Part shown: positions 53,020 through 60,740 of the stretch, piece after piece
How positions within the stretch are numbered: the first letter of the stretch is position 1
Layout of the letters: the number at the start of each line of letters is the position of its first letter
The notes under the pieces: generated by a model
Database searches by the model: none
The model's input: the letters and a program-made list of their open reading frames with translations, nothing else
Told to the model about the DNA's origin: nothing
Program-made: the position numbers and the translations under genes
DNA from: a virus
Virus record (IMG/VR): IMGVR_UViG_3300035670_000223
Span: 1 to 60,740 of that record
Strand: one strand, 5' to 3'
Length of the DNA: 60,740 bases

Positions 53020-54876
53020 ATGGAATTAAGCAATAAAATTTTATCCGATATAACAGTATATATGAAATATGCAAGATTTATACCGGAATTAAATAGAAGG
53101 GAAACGTGGGAAGAATTAGTTACTAGAAATAAAGAAATGCATCAAAGAAAGTACCCGCAGCTTAAGGATGAGATAGAATCTGTTTATAAATTTGTTTATG
53201 AGAAAAAGGTACTTCCTTCAATGCGCTCTTTACAATTTGGTGGCAAACCGATTGAAATAAGCCCAAATAGAGTTTACAATTGTGCGTATTTACCAATTGA
53301 TGACTGGAGGGCATTTGGAGAAGTTATGTTTCTTTTGCTGGGTGGTACTGGGGTTGGATATTCTGTTCAAAAACACCATATCGAAAAACTTCCAGAAATC
53401 CGTAAACCAAAGGCAGATAGAGAAAGAAGATTCTTAGTTTCTGATTCTATTGAAGGCTGGGCAGATGCCGTAAAAGCAGTTATTAAATCATACTTTACAG
53501 GTGGGTCATCATTAAGATTCGATTATTCTGATATACGTCCAAAGGGGTCACGTCTTATAACGTCAGGTGGAAAAGCACCGGGACCAGAGCCATTGCGCAT
53601 TTGCATTGAAAAAATAAGATCCATATTAGATTCAAAAAAAGATGGTGAAAAATTATCTCCAATTCAAGTTCATGACATGATCTGTCATATTGCAGATGCA
53701 GTTCTTGCAGGTGGTATCCGCCGTGCTGCTCTTATCTCCCTTTTCTCGGCAGATGATGACGAAATGGTTTCTTGTAAATTTGGTGCATGGTGGGAACTAA
53801 ATCCTCAGCGCGGGCGAGCAAACAATTCAGCTGTATTACTCCGCAGCAAAGTAACCGAAGAATTTTTTAAGGGACTTTGGAAGAAGATTGAACTCTCAAA
53901 TGCAGGTGAGCCAGGAATTTACTTTTCTAATGATAAGGACTGGGGAACAAATCCCTGCTGCGAAATAGGTCTTCGTCCTTTCCAGTTTTGTAATTTGTGC
54001 GAAGTAAATGTTTCAGATGTTGCGGATCAGCAAGACTTAGAAGACAGAGTTCGTGCAGCAACATTTATTGGAACACTTCAAGCTGGATATACTGACTTCC
54101 ATTACCTTCGTCCAATTTGGCAAAGAACAACAGAAAAGGATGCTCTGTTGGGTGTTGGTATGACCGGAATAGGATCGGGGGCTGTCCAGAAGTTAGACGT
54201 AAAGGCAGCGGCTAGGGTTGCAAAGGAAGAAAACGAACGAGTGGCAAACATGCTAGGAATCAACAAAGCAGCTCGTATAACAACCATCAAACCAGCGGGC
54301 ACGTCGTCTCTTACGCTTGGATCATCGTCGGGAATTCACGCATGGCATAACGATTATTATCTTCGTCGTATTCGCGTTGGGAAAAATGAAGCCATTTATC
54401 CTTTCTTAAAAGAACATCACCCAGAGTTAGTAGAAGATGAATACTTCCGTCCACATGATACTGCTGTTATTGGTGTTCCACAGAAAGCACCAGAAGGCTC
54501 TATATTACGCACAGAATCGCCATTACAGCTTCTTGAAAGGGTTAAATGGTTCAGTCAACATTGGATAAAGCCGGGCCATCGAAGCGGCATGAATACGCAT
54601 AACATTTCTGCAACAGTTTCAATTCGCGAACACGAGTGGGACGCCGTTGGAAAATGGATGTGGGAAAACAGAGAATTTTATAATGGTCTTTCTGTTCTTA
54701 ATTACGATGGGGGCTCTTACACGCAAGCCCCGTTTGAAGATATTACAAAAGATGAGTATGATCGTTTAATGAACGCATTAAAGGGCGTTGATCTGAGTAA
54801 TGTTATTGAAATGGATGATAATACTGATTTAACTGGCGAACTAGCGTGTGCTGGGGGTGCCTGCGAAATCCGCTAA
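53020..54876 (+). CDS. nrdJ: Adenosylcobalamin-dependent ribonucleotide reductase, class II
   Basis: A 618-residue class II enzyme that makes deoxyribonucleotides. The opening and length match the monomeric triphosphate reductases. NRVYNCAYLPIDDWRAFGEV (about residues 82-101) has the first redox Cys. LLLGGTGVGYSVQKHHIEKL is the family glycine-rich stretch. GTNPCCEIGLRPFQFCNLCE (309-328) carries the active-site Cys313 and Glu315. TIKPAGTSSLTLGSSSGIHA is the phosphate loop. C-terminal Cys610 and Cys615 (ACAGGACEIR) are the exit redox pair. Unlike T4, no NrdA/NrdB or NrdD is seen. An AGGAG site precedes the ATG. Thioredoxin at 60199 could be its reductant. Confidence 0.93.
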   Translation: MELSNKILSDITVYMKYARFIPELNRRETWEELVTRNKEMHQRKYPQLKDEIESVYKFVYEKKVLPSMRSLQFGGKPIEISPNRVYNCAYLPIDDWRAFGEVMFLLLGGTGVGYSVQKHHIEKLPEIRKPKADRERRFLVSDSIEGWADAVKAVIKSYFTGGSSLRFDYSDIRPKGSRLITSGGKAPGPEPLRICIEKIRSILDSKKDGEKLSPIQVHDMICHIADAVLAGGIRRAALISLFSADDDEMVSCKFGAWWELNPQRGRANNSAVLLRSKVTEEFFKGLWKKIELSNAGEPGIYFSNDKDWGTNPCCEIGLRPFQFCNLCEVNVSDVADQQDLEDRVRAATFIGTLQAGYTDFHYLRPIWQRTTEKDALLGVGMTGIGSGAVQKLDVKAAARVAKEENERVANMLGINKAARITTIKPAGTSSLTLGSSSGIHAWHNDYYLRRIRVGKNEAIYPFLKEHHPELVEDEYFRPHDTAVIGVPQKAPEGSILRTESPLQLLERVKWFSQHWIKPGHRSGMNTHNISATVSIREHEWDAVGKWMWENREFYNGLSVLNYDGGSYTQAPFEDITKDEYDRLMNALKGVDLSNVIEMDDNTDLTGELACAGGACEIR

Positions 54877-54883
54877 ACAATTT

Positions 54884-54891
54884 TATTTATT
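54884..54891 (+). promoter_or_regulatory. Possible promoter element TATTTATT
   Basis: TATTTATT in the 35-base gap after the reductase gene, 20 bases before the ATG at 54912. It is the only intergenic copy inside the replication module, in an AT-rich stretch, so chance is a real possibility. Confidence 0.25.
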
Positions 54892-54911
54892 ATTATATAA
54901 TGGAGTTTAAT

Positions 54912-55160
54912 ATGAGTTATAATGATGTTAGAGAAATGATTGATACACTTGAGCAAGAAAATAAAAAGCTTAGAAAAATTGCCCATGAGTTATATAACAT
55001 GACACGAGAATTTTTAGAGGAGTCTGGTTTAGACACAATAAATGCGTATGGGTATGATGGCACTCATTTGCAAAGACAAGGACGGGCAGTAACTGATAGA
55101 GCATATAGAGTGTTATATACTGAGAATAAAATGATTCCACAGACTGAAAAAATGATTTAA
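54912..55160 (+). CDS. Small coiled-coil protein
   Basis: An 82-residue protein starting at the ATG 6 bases after GGAG. An upstream in-frame ATG at 54900 overlaps that ribosome site and is less likely. It is helical and charged (VREMIDTLEQENKKLRKIAH), followed by MTREFLEESGLDTINAYGYD. There is no membrane segment or catalytic motif. It is the first of several short genes between the reductase and gp43, a typical place for small host-modifying phage genes. Confidence 0.6.
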   Translation: MSYNDVREMIDTLEQENKKLRKIAHELYNMTREFLEESGLDTINAYGYDGTHLQRQGRAVTDRAYRVLYTENKMIPQTEKMI

Positions 55161-55181
55161 TAACAATTAAGGATATATACA

Positions 55182-55364
55182 ATGACAAAAGAACAACTTT
55201 ATACTCAAATGAAAGAATTGTTTCAAGAGTTTGACAGAGCACACAATTCAACAAAGAAAAAAGATGCCGCTGCTGCACGTAAAGCTGCCGGTGCATTTAA
55301 AAAGCTAGTCACGCCATATAATCAAGCATCTGTTGCTGAGGCAAAAGCTGCAAAAGGCGAGTAA
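55182..55364 (+). CDS. Histone H1-like (Hc1-type) small protein
   Basis: A 60-residue protein. Residues 10-55 (ELFQEFDRAHNSTKKKDAAA, then ARKAAGAFKKLVTPYNQASV) resemble the Hc1 / histone H1-like family common in Bacteroidota, with the pattern ARKA...KKLV..Y..AS. It is Lys/Ala-rich and helical, so DNA binding is likely. Possible roles are compaction of phage or host DNA. Its small size and low complexity make false similarity possible. It has a weak AAGGA site upstream. Confidence 0.55.
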   Translation: MTKEQLYTQMKELFQEFDRAHNSTKKKDAAAARKAAGAFKKLVTPYNQASVAEAKAAKGE

Positions 55365-55395
55365 TATAATTTATTAATTTATTTGGAGATTAGTT

Positions 55396-56052
<657 letters not shown>

Positions 56053-56067
56053 TTAGAACGATATCTG

Positions 56068-56123
56068 CTTGATGATTGATCAAGTTTCAATGGGTGGGCT
56101 CCGTTGAGTAAAACGATAGGCCC
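56068..56123 (+). promoter_or_regulatory. Two hairpins in the gp43 leader
   Basis: CTTGAT (56068-56073) pairs with ATCAAG (56079-56084) across a 5-base loop. GGGC (56096-56099) plus CGTT (56102-56105) pair with AACG (56112-56115) plus GCCC (56120-56123) across a 6-base loop with an internal bulge. They precede the GAGG site (56139-56142) and ATG of gp43. T4 gp43 represses its own translation through a leader hairpin, so an analogous operator is possible here, but T4's overlaps the ribosome site and this one ends 15 bases before it. Confidence 0.4.
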
Positions 56124-56148
56124 TTATTAATTATTATTGAGGTGTTTT

Positions 56149-58668
56149 ATGTATCAAAATGTTTTTTATGACAAGGGCACGAAAATTGCCCATATATGGG
56201 ATGATGAAAAGGGCCATATAACGTTTCCTTTTACTCCATATGCGTTTAGGAAATCTTCACGAGGAACTTATACATCGTTGTTTGGTGATAAGTTAGAAAA
56301 AATAACGTATTTTGATAAAAATGATCCGACGTTATTTGAAGCCGATGTTGCTGAGACTACTAGAATATTAGTAGACATGTATACGGATTCGGATGCTGTT
56401 TCAACTGGACACAATATTATGTTTTTTGATATTGAAGTTGAGATGGACTCTGGGACCCCCGACACTGAAAAAGCAGAAAATGAAATAACATCTATTGCTA
56501 CATATTTTTCTAATACAAAAAAATATACTGTATTTGTATTAGATAAAGATAATTCTGCTTCAAAAACAAAATTAGAAGATTCAAGTGTTGATCTTATATC
56601 ATGCTTGACGGAAAAAGATTTGTTGAAACGATTTTATGATTTGTACGAAAAAGAAAAGCCGACAATTATAACCGGGTGGAACTGTGATTTTTTCGACATT
56701 CCTTATTTGTTTAATAGAACAAAAAACATTCTTGGTAAAAAAGCTGCGTTGAGAATTTCCCCAATTGGAGAACACTTTTTCTCTCCATATAGAAATAGAT
56801 TTTTCTTTGGTGGCGTCTCTGTCTTAGACTACCTGAGTATTTACAAGAAATTTACATATACGCAATTGCCCTCCTATTCATTGGATGCTGTATCTAAAAA
56901 AGAATTAGGACGGGGTAAGGTTGAGTATGAGGGAAACTTGGATGAATTAAAAAAGAATGATTTAAAAAAATTCATTGAATACAACATAACAGACGTTGAA
57001 CTTATCGTAGAGATGAATGAAAAACTTCAATTCATTGATCTTGTAAAGGGTATATGTCATGTTGGGCATGTTTCATACGAAGATTACGTATATTCATCTA
57101 AGTATTTAGAGGGTGCCGTATTAACATATTTAAAGCGCAGAAACATTATTGCACCAAATAAGCCAGCAGATAGACAAGAGCGAATGGCAGCCGTTAGGGA
57201 ATCTGGGGAAGAAAAGTTTATTGGTGCTTATGTGAAAGATCCAATTGTAGGCAAATATGAGTGGATATATGACCTAGACCTTACATCGCTGTATCCATCG
57301 ATTATTATGTCTTTAAACATATCCCCAGAAACAAAAATTGGTAAAATAGATAATTGGAATGCAGAAGATTACATTAAAGGTGTTCAGAAAGAATATATCG
57401 TTGATGGTGAAATTATAGAAAAAGAGCAAGTTGAAAAGTTTTTCAAAACATACAACTACTCAGTTGCATCAAACGGTGTATTATATAATACGGAAAAGAA
57501 GGGTGTAATTCCATCAATTTTGGATGAATGGTTTGACCAGCGTGTTGAATATAAAAATTTGATGAAAGAGTATGGCAAATCTGGCGATAATGAAAAATAT
57601 AATTTTTATAAGCAGCGTCAATTAGTTCAAAAAATTCTGTTGAACTCTTTATACGGGGTATTGGGATTGCCCGCATTTAGATTTTATGATATAGATAATG
57701 CAGAAGCTGTAACTCTTACAGGACAAACTGTAATTAAAAAAACAGCTGAAGTTTTAAATAAAAAATACAATAAAGAACTTCAAACAGAAAATGTAGATTA
57801 TAATATTTACATTGACACTGATAGCTGCTTTTTCTCTGCCTTACCGCTAGTGGTGCATAGATTCCCAGATGTGGATACATCCGATGATGCTATAATGACA
57901 GAAAAGATTTATGATATTGCAAATGAAAGTCAATCATTTATAAATTCATTTTATGATATTTTCTCTAAAAAATACTTTAATATAAATTCACACCGCTTTG
58001 AAATTAAGCAAGAAATGATAGCCAAATCCGGTATATGGATAGCTAAAAAAAGATATGCTCAATGGATTATAGCGGATAACGGTGTTAGAGTTGATAAATT
58101 AGATGTAAAAGGTCTTGATGTTGTTAGATCATCATTCCCAAAAGCATTTCAAAAATTCATGTCAAATCTTTTAATATCTATTTTGAAGGGTGCATCGAAA
58201 GATGAAATAGATAACATGATTTTGGAAATGAAAAAAAATGTTCGTAATGTTGACATCGTTGACTTGGCTAAAAACTCTTCTTTAAATAACTTAGTTAAAT
58301 ATAGTGGAAAAATAGATGTTGATAGAATAAATTCGTTTGGCAAAGGTACACCTGCACAGGTTAAAGCTGCCATTGCATATAACAGATTATTAGAACATTA
58401 TAAGTGTCCGTTTAAGTATATGCCGTTTCGAGATGGCGATAAATTAAAATGGATTTATTTAAAGGATAATCCGTTTGGAATAGATACGTTGGCATTTAGG
58501 GGAGATAGCGACCCAAAGGAAATCAAAAAATTTATTACAACATATGTAGATCCAGACTTTATGTTTACATCTGAGTTGGATAACAAATTAGAAGATTTTT
58601 ATAGCGCATTAAAATGGAAAATGCCATCACCAAGTAGTAAACTTATTAACGAATTTTTTCAGTTTTAA
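56149..58668 (+). CDS. 43: DNA polymerase, family B, T4 gp43-like
   Basis: An 839-residue replicative polymerase, a little shorter than T4 gp43 (898). The start is the ATG 6 bases after GAGG; an upstream in-frame TTG overlaps that site. The 3'-5' exonuclease motifs are MFFDIEVEMDSG (about residues 91-102), GWNCDFFDIPYLF (about 178-190) and the YNITDVELI stretch (about 280). Polymerase motifs are DLDLTSLYPSIIMS (about 375-388), QKILLNSLYGVLG (about 494-506) and NIYIDTDSCFFS (about 551-562) with catalytic Asp residues. The clamp gene follows after 12 bases. It is the clear replicative enzyme, in contrast to the family A homologue at 45089. Confidence 0.96.
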   Translation: MYQNVFYDKGTKIAHIWDDEKGHITFPFTPYAFRKSSRGTYTSLFGDKLEKITYFDKNDPTLFEADVAETTRILVDMYTDSDAVSTGHNIMFFDIEVEMDSGTPDTEKAENEITSIATYFSNTKKYTVFVLDKDNSASKTKLEDSSVDLISCLTEKDLLKRFYDLYEKEKPTIITGWNCDFFDIPYLFNRTKNILGKKAALRISPIGEHFFSPYRNRFFFGGVSVLDYLSIYKKFTYTQLPSYSLDAVSKKELGRGKVEYEGNLDELKKNDLKKFIEYNITDVELIVEMNEKLQFIDLVKGICHVGHVSYEDYVYSSKYLEGAVLTYLKRRNIIAPNKPADRQERMAAVRESGEEKFIGAYVKDPIVGKYEWIYDLDLTSLYPSIIMSLNISPETKIGKIDNWNAEDYIKGVQKEYIVDGEIIEKEQVEKFFKTYNYSVASNGVLYNTEKKGVIPSILDEWFDQRVEYKNLMKEYGKSGDNEKYNFYKQRQLVQKILLNSLYGVLGLPAFRFYDIDNAEAVTLTGQTVIKKTAEVLNKKYNKELQTENVDYNIYIDTDSCFFSALPLVVHRFPDVDTSDDAIMTEKIYDIANESQSFINSFYDIFSKKYFNINSHRFEIKQEMIAKSGIWIAKKRYAQWIIADNGVRVDKLDVKGLDVVRSSFPKAFQKFMSNLLISILKGASKDEIDNMILEMKKNVRNVDIVDLAKNSSLNNLVKYSGKIDVDRINSFGKGTPAQVKAAIAYNRLLEHYKCPFKYMPFRDGDKLKWIYLKDNPFGIDTLAFRGDSDPKEIKKFITTYVDPDFMFTSELDNKLEDFYSALKWKMPSPSSKLINEFFQF

Positions 58669-58680
58669 AAGAAAATTATT

Positions 58681-59412
58681 ATGGAAAAAAATAAACTATT
58701 TTCATTTATATCCAAATACTCGCTCGGCGGATTGATAGAATCCGCCGAGTGGAGCTTAACACAAGATGAATTATCAACAAAATTTATTTCTGACGATGAC
58801 AATGCACTTGGAGAGGTAAGACTCCATAATGTTGAAAACTTAAATTATTCAAATGATGAATTGTTTGGAATTGCAAATACAGGATTTTTGGTTAAAATGA
58901 TGTCTGTGCTGGGAGACAATATACAATTTGAATTGAAAGCAAAGACGGGTATGGTTCCGGATACATTAAAAATTTCAGATGGAGAATCTGAAATAAATTA
59001 CATGTTAGCTGATCCAGTTATTATACCAAAGGCACCAAGTCCTAAAAACTTACCAGATCCAACATATGAATTTGATTTTGATAAAAGCAGTTTTTTGGAT
59101 AAATTTATAAAGGCAAAATCAGCATTTTCTGATGTAGAGACTTTTACACTAAATCCAACGAAAAAAGGATTGGAAGTTATAATCGGAAATTCTGTAAACA
59201 AAATAAAAATGCCAATAAAATCTGATATAATTGGCACGCCATCTAGACCTATCGTATTTAGCGCAAAGTATTTCAAGGAAATGCTTTCTGCTAATAAAGA
59301 AATGATATCGGCTACATTTTCTGTATATGAACGTGGGATGTCTAGAGTAAAATTTAATCATGCAGATACAGATGTCACTTATTTTTTAACAGAAATAATA
59401 ATACAACCTTGA
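58681..59412 (+). CDS. 45: Sliding clamp, T4 gp45-like
   Basis: A 243-residue clamp subunit, near T4 gp45 (228). Segments resembling gp45 include TKFISDDDNALGEVRLHNVE (about residues 31-50), FGIANTGFLVKMMSVLGDNI (about 61-80) and the C-terminal FSAKYFKEMLSANKEMISAT. It forms a trimeric ring that tethers gp43 and, in T4, also activates late transcription. It lies 12 bases after gp43. A perfect 11-bp GC-rich hairpin covers codons 15-23. Clamp loader genes 44 and 62 are not in the window. Confidence 0.9.
   Translation: MEKNKLFSFISKYSLGGLIESAEWSLTQDELSTKFISDDDNALGEVRLHNVENLNYSNDELFGIANTGFLVKMMSVLGDNIQFELKAKTGMVPDTLKISDGESEINYMLADPVIIPKAPSPKNLPDPTYEFDFDKSSFLDKFIKAKSAFSDVETFTLNPTKKGLEVIIGNSVNKIKMPIKSDIIGTPSRPIVFSAKYFKEMLSANKEMISATFSVYERGMSRVKFNHADTDVTYFLTEIIIQP
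58723..58749 (+). repeat. Perfect inverted repeat inside gp45
   Basis: CTCGGCGGATT (58723-58733) and AATCCGCCGAG (58739-58749) form an 11-bp stem with a GATAG loop, extended by one G-U and one C-G pair. No T tract follows, so it is not an ordinary terminator. It lies about 42 bases after the gp45 ATG. Confidence 0.85.
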
Positions 59413-59471
59413 TTTTCTGCATTATGTTTTGTATATTACTCTTTATTTTTTCACACATAAATTAATAAAAC

Positions 59472-60188
59472 ATGATTATTGCAATAGGCGATGTACACGA
59501 AAAGTTCAGGGAAATGAAAATAAAAATGCAAGGCATTATGAATGAAAAATTTCCCGAAACAATCCCTATAAATTTTATCCAAGTAGGTGATTTTGGTATA
59601 GGGTTTAATGACCCAGAAGAGGAATATAATGAATTAGTATTACTCGATACACGTCTATTTGAAACTAATTCAAATCTTTATGTAATTAGGGGCAACCATG
59701 ATAGACCATCTTTTTGGGAATCTGATTCGTATAAATTTAACAATATACATTTTATCAAAGATGATACGATTATAACAATAGAAGGAAAGACCTGTTATTT
59801 TGCAGGCGGTGGTATATCAATTGATAGAACAGAACGAATTCACGGTGTATCGTATTGGGATAATGAAAAATATGTTTTCAATTATGTAGAAGATAATTTT
59901 AAAGATAAAAAAATTGATATTTTATTTACACATGATGTATACACAGTATTATCCAATTTAAATTTTTTAGAAAGTACACCTGTTAGAAATTGGAAAATAC
60001 GTGATCAAAAATTAAACGAAGATTTGATTGAACAACAAAATCAAATTAAAAAATTATACGAATGTGTATTAAAAACAAATTCAAAGTTAAAGTGGTATCA
60101 TGGTCACTATCATCGATCATATACAAATTATGTAAATGAACAAACCATATGTTGCTTAGATGAATTAGAATTTAAACAAATTTTTTAA
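59472..60188 (+). CDS. Metallophosphoesterase
   Basis: A 238-residue calcineurin-like phosphoesterase. Metal-binding motifs in order are IAIGDVHEKF (about residues 3-12), QVGDFGIGF (about 37-45), RGNHDRPSF (about 73-81), FTHDVYT (about 154-160) and WYHGHYHRSY (about 208-217). Substrate is not evident; related phage proteins act as Ser/Thr phosphatases or nucleotide phosphoesterases. A short gap of 59 bases without a clear terminator separates it from gp45. Its stop runs into a strong AAAGGAGGT site of the thioredoxin gene. Confidence 0.88.
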   Translation: MIIAIGDVHEKFREMKIKMQGIMNEKFPETIPINFIQVGDFGIGFNDPEEEYNELVLLDTRLFETNSNLYVIRGNHDRPSFWESDSYKFNNIHFIKDDTIITIEGKTCYFAGGGISIDRTERIHGVSYWDNEKYVFNYVEDNFKDKKIDILFTHDVYTVLSNLNFLESTPVRNWKIRDQKLNEDLIEQQNQIKKLYECVLKTNSKLKWYHGHYHRSYTNYVNEQTICCLDELEFKQIF

Positions 60189-60198
60189 AGGAGGTATA

Positions 60199-60471
60199 AT
60201 GATAACAGTTACTAGATTTACTGCTAATTGGTGTATTCCGTGTAAAACGGTTGGGCCTATTATGGAAGGAATTAAAAATGATTCCTATTTTTCAAATGTT
60301 AATTTCATAACGATTGACATTGATTCAAATAGAGAATTAGCTTCTAAATATGGAATCCGCTCTATCCCAACGGTTGTTATAGAAAATAATGGAGTTGTTG
60401 TGGAACAATTAGTTGGTACAAAAAGTAGAGCAGATTATGAAGATTCAATTAAAAAATGGACATCCAAATAA
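60199..60471 (+). CDS. trxA: Thioredoxin
   Basis: A 90-residue thioredoxin fold protein. The active site is TANWCIPCKTVGPIM (about residues 8-22) with redox Cys12 and Cys15; the usual WCGPC is WCIPC here. The cis-Pro loop is YGIRSIPTVVI (about 51-61), followed by a Gly in the last strand (EQLVGTKSR). It probably supplies electrons to the class II ribonucleotide reductase. The ribosome site AAAGGAGGT is the most complete Shine-Dalgarno in the window. Confidence 0.92.
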   Translation: MITVTRFTANWCIPCKTVGPIMEGIKNDSYFSNVNFITIDIDSNRELASKYGIRSIPTVVIENNGVVVEQLVGTKSRADYEDSIKKWTSK

Positions 60472-60484
60472 TATAGGAGATAAT

Positions 60485-60740
60485 ATGAACGGTAAAAACT
60501 GGTGGTCAACTACCCCACCCACTGAATTTGCTTACGATGATAATGGGAATTTAATTGCAAACACACTAAAAGTAAAATTTAAAAAGCTTCATCCAGAAGC
60601 AACCACACCATCATATGCAAAAGATGGTGATGCTGGCCTTGATCTAACTGCAACCAGCATGGTTATGACACCAACAACCATCGAGTATTATACCGGAATT
60701 GCAGTTGAAATACCGGCTGGTTATGTTGGTCTTCTATTTC
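60485..60740 (+). CDS. dut: dUTP diphosphatase, 3'-truncated
   Basis: 85 codons are visible before the window ends. The frame starts at ATG 60485, 6 bases after AGGAGA. After about 28 N-terminal residues, LKVKFKKLHPEATTPSYAKD, then GDAGLDLTATS, is motif 1 of trimeric dUTPases, and YTGIAVEIPAGYVGLLF leads into motif 2. The enzyme removes dUTP and gives dUMP for thymidylate synthesis, which fits the nucleotide-metabolism neighbours. Confidence 0.9.
   Translation, partial: MNGKNWWSTTPPTEFAYDDNGNLIANTLKVKFKKLHPEATTPSYAKDGDAGLDLTATSMVMTPTTIEYYTGIAVEIPAGYVGLLF

Noticed and set aside
58723-58760. gp45 hairpin as a terminator
   Set aside because: There is no T tract after the stem and the coding frame continues through a conserved clamp protein.

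Overview
The window is a 60.7-kb slice of a T4-like contractile-tailed phage genome (Caudoviricetes). It is AT-rich and tightly packed, and every recognised gene lies on the + strand. The core T4 set is present: large terminase gp17, portal gp20, prohead protease gp21, scaffold gp22, capsid gp23, neck gp13/14/15, sheath gp18, tube gp19, gp26-type chaperone, tape measure, baseplate genes, gp32, UvsX, RNase H, gp41, gp43 and gp45. No tRNA, integrase, IS element or CRISPR array was seen. The host is uncertain. Four clues point to Bacteroidota: a signal peptide ending in an Ala-Gln-Gln type cleavage region, a DUF5522 Cys-rich protein, a histone H1-like (Hc1) protein and Bacteroidota-style small membrane proteins. 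A marine alphaproteobacterial host is not excluded.

Layout. 1-5.6 kb: the 3' part of a collagen-like tail fibre with an S74 chaperone, then small membrane, coiled-coil and very basic proteins. 5.6-15.1 kb: packaging and head module (gp17, gp20, small head genes, gp21, a bS21 ribosomal protein homologue, gp22, gp23), closed by a terminator. 15.2-22.0 kb: PhoH, neck, sheath and tube, closed by a terminator. 22.1-30.9 kb: one 2,927-residue fibre gene with its own promoter-like motif and terminator. 30.9-45.1 kb: gp26-like chaperone with an apparent +1 frameshift extension, tape measure and baseplate genes, one of which carries a 14-copy 41-residue repeat. 45.1-48.5 kb: a divergent family A DNA polymerase homologue translationally coupled to the structural genes, then two genes of unknown function. 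48.6-60.7 kb: replication and nucleotide metabolism (gp32, UvsX, RNase H, gp41, class II ribonucleotide reductase, small genes, gp43, gp45, phosphoesterase, thioredoxin, dUTPase).

Expression. An 8-base motif TATTTATW lies about 16-45 bases before the start of many late genes and looks like a late promoter element. Many major genes have strong AGGAG-type Shine-Dalgarno sites. The phage bS21 homologue sits inside the head operon. In a Bacteroidota host, whose ribosomes normally hide the anti-Shine-Dalgarno, this could be a way to re-tune host ribosomes for phage mRNAs.

Main points for a second look: the bS21 homologue with strong Shine-Dalgarno sites; the family A polymerase homologue in the tail cluster beside a separate gp43 polymerase; the chaperone frameshift before the tape measure gene; the 41-residue repeat array; the propeller/IG-repeat mosaic fibre; and hairpins in or near gp22, gp43 and gp45.
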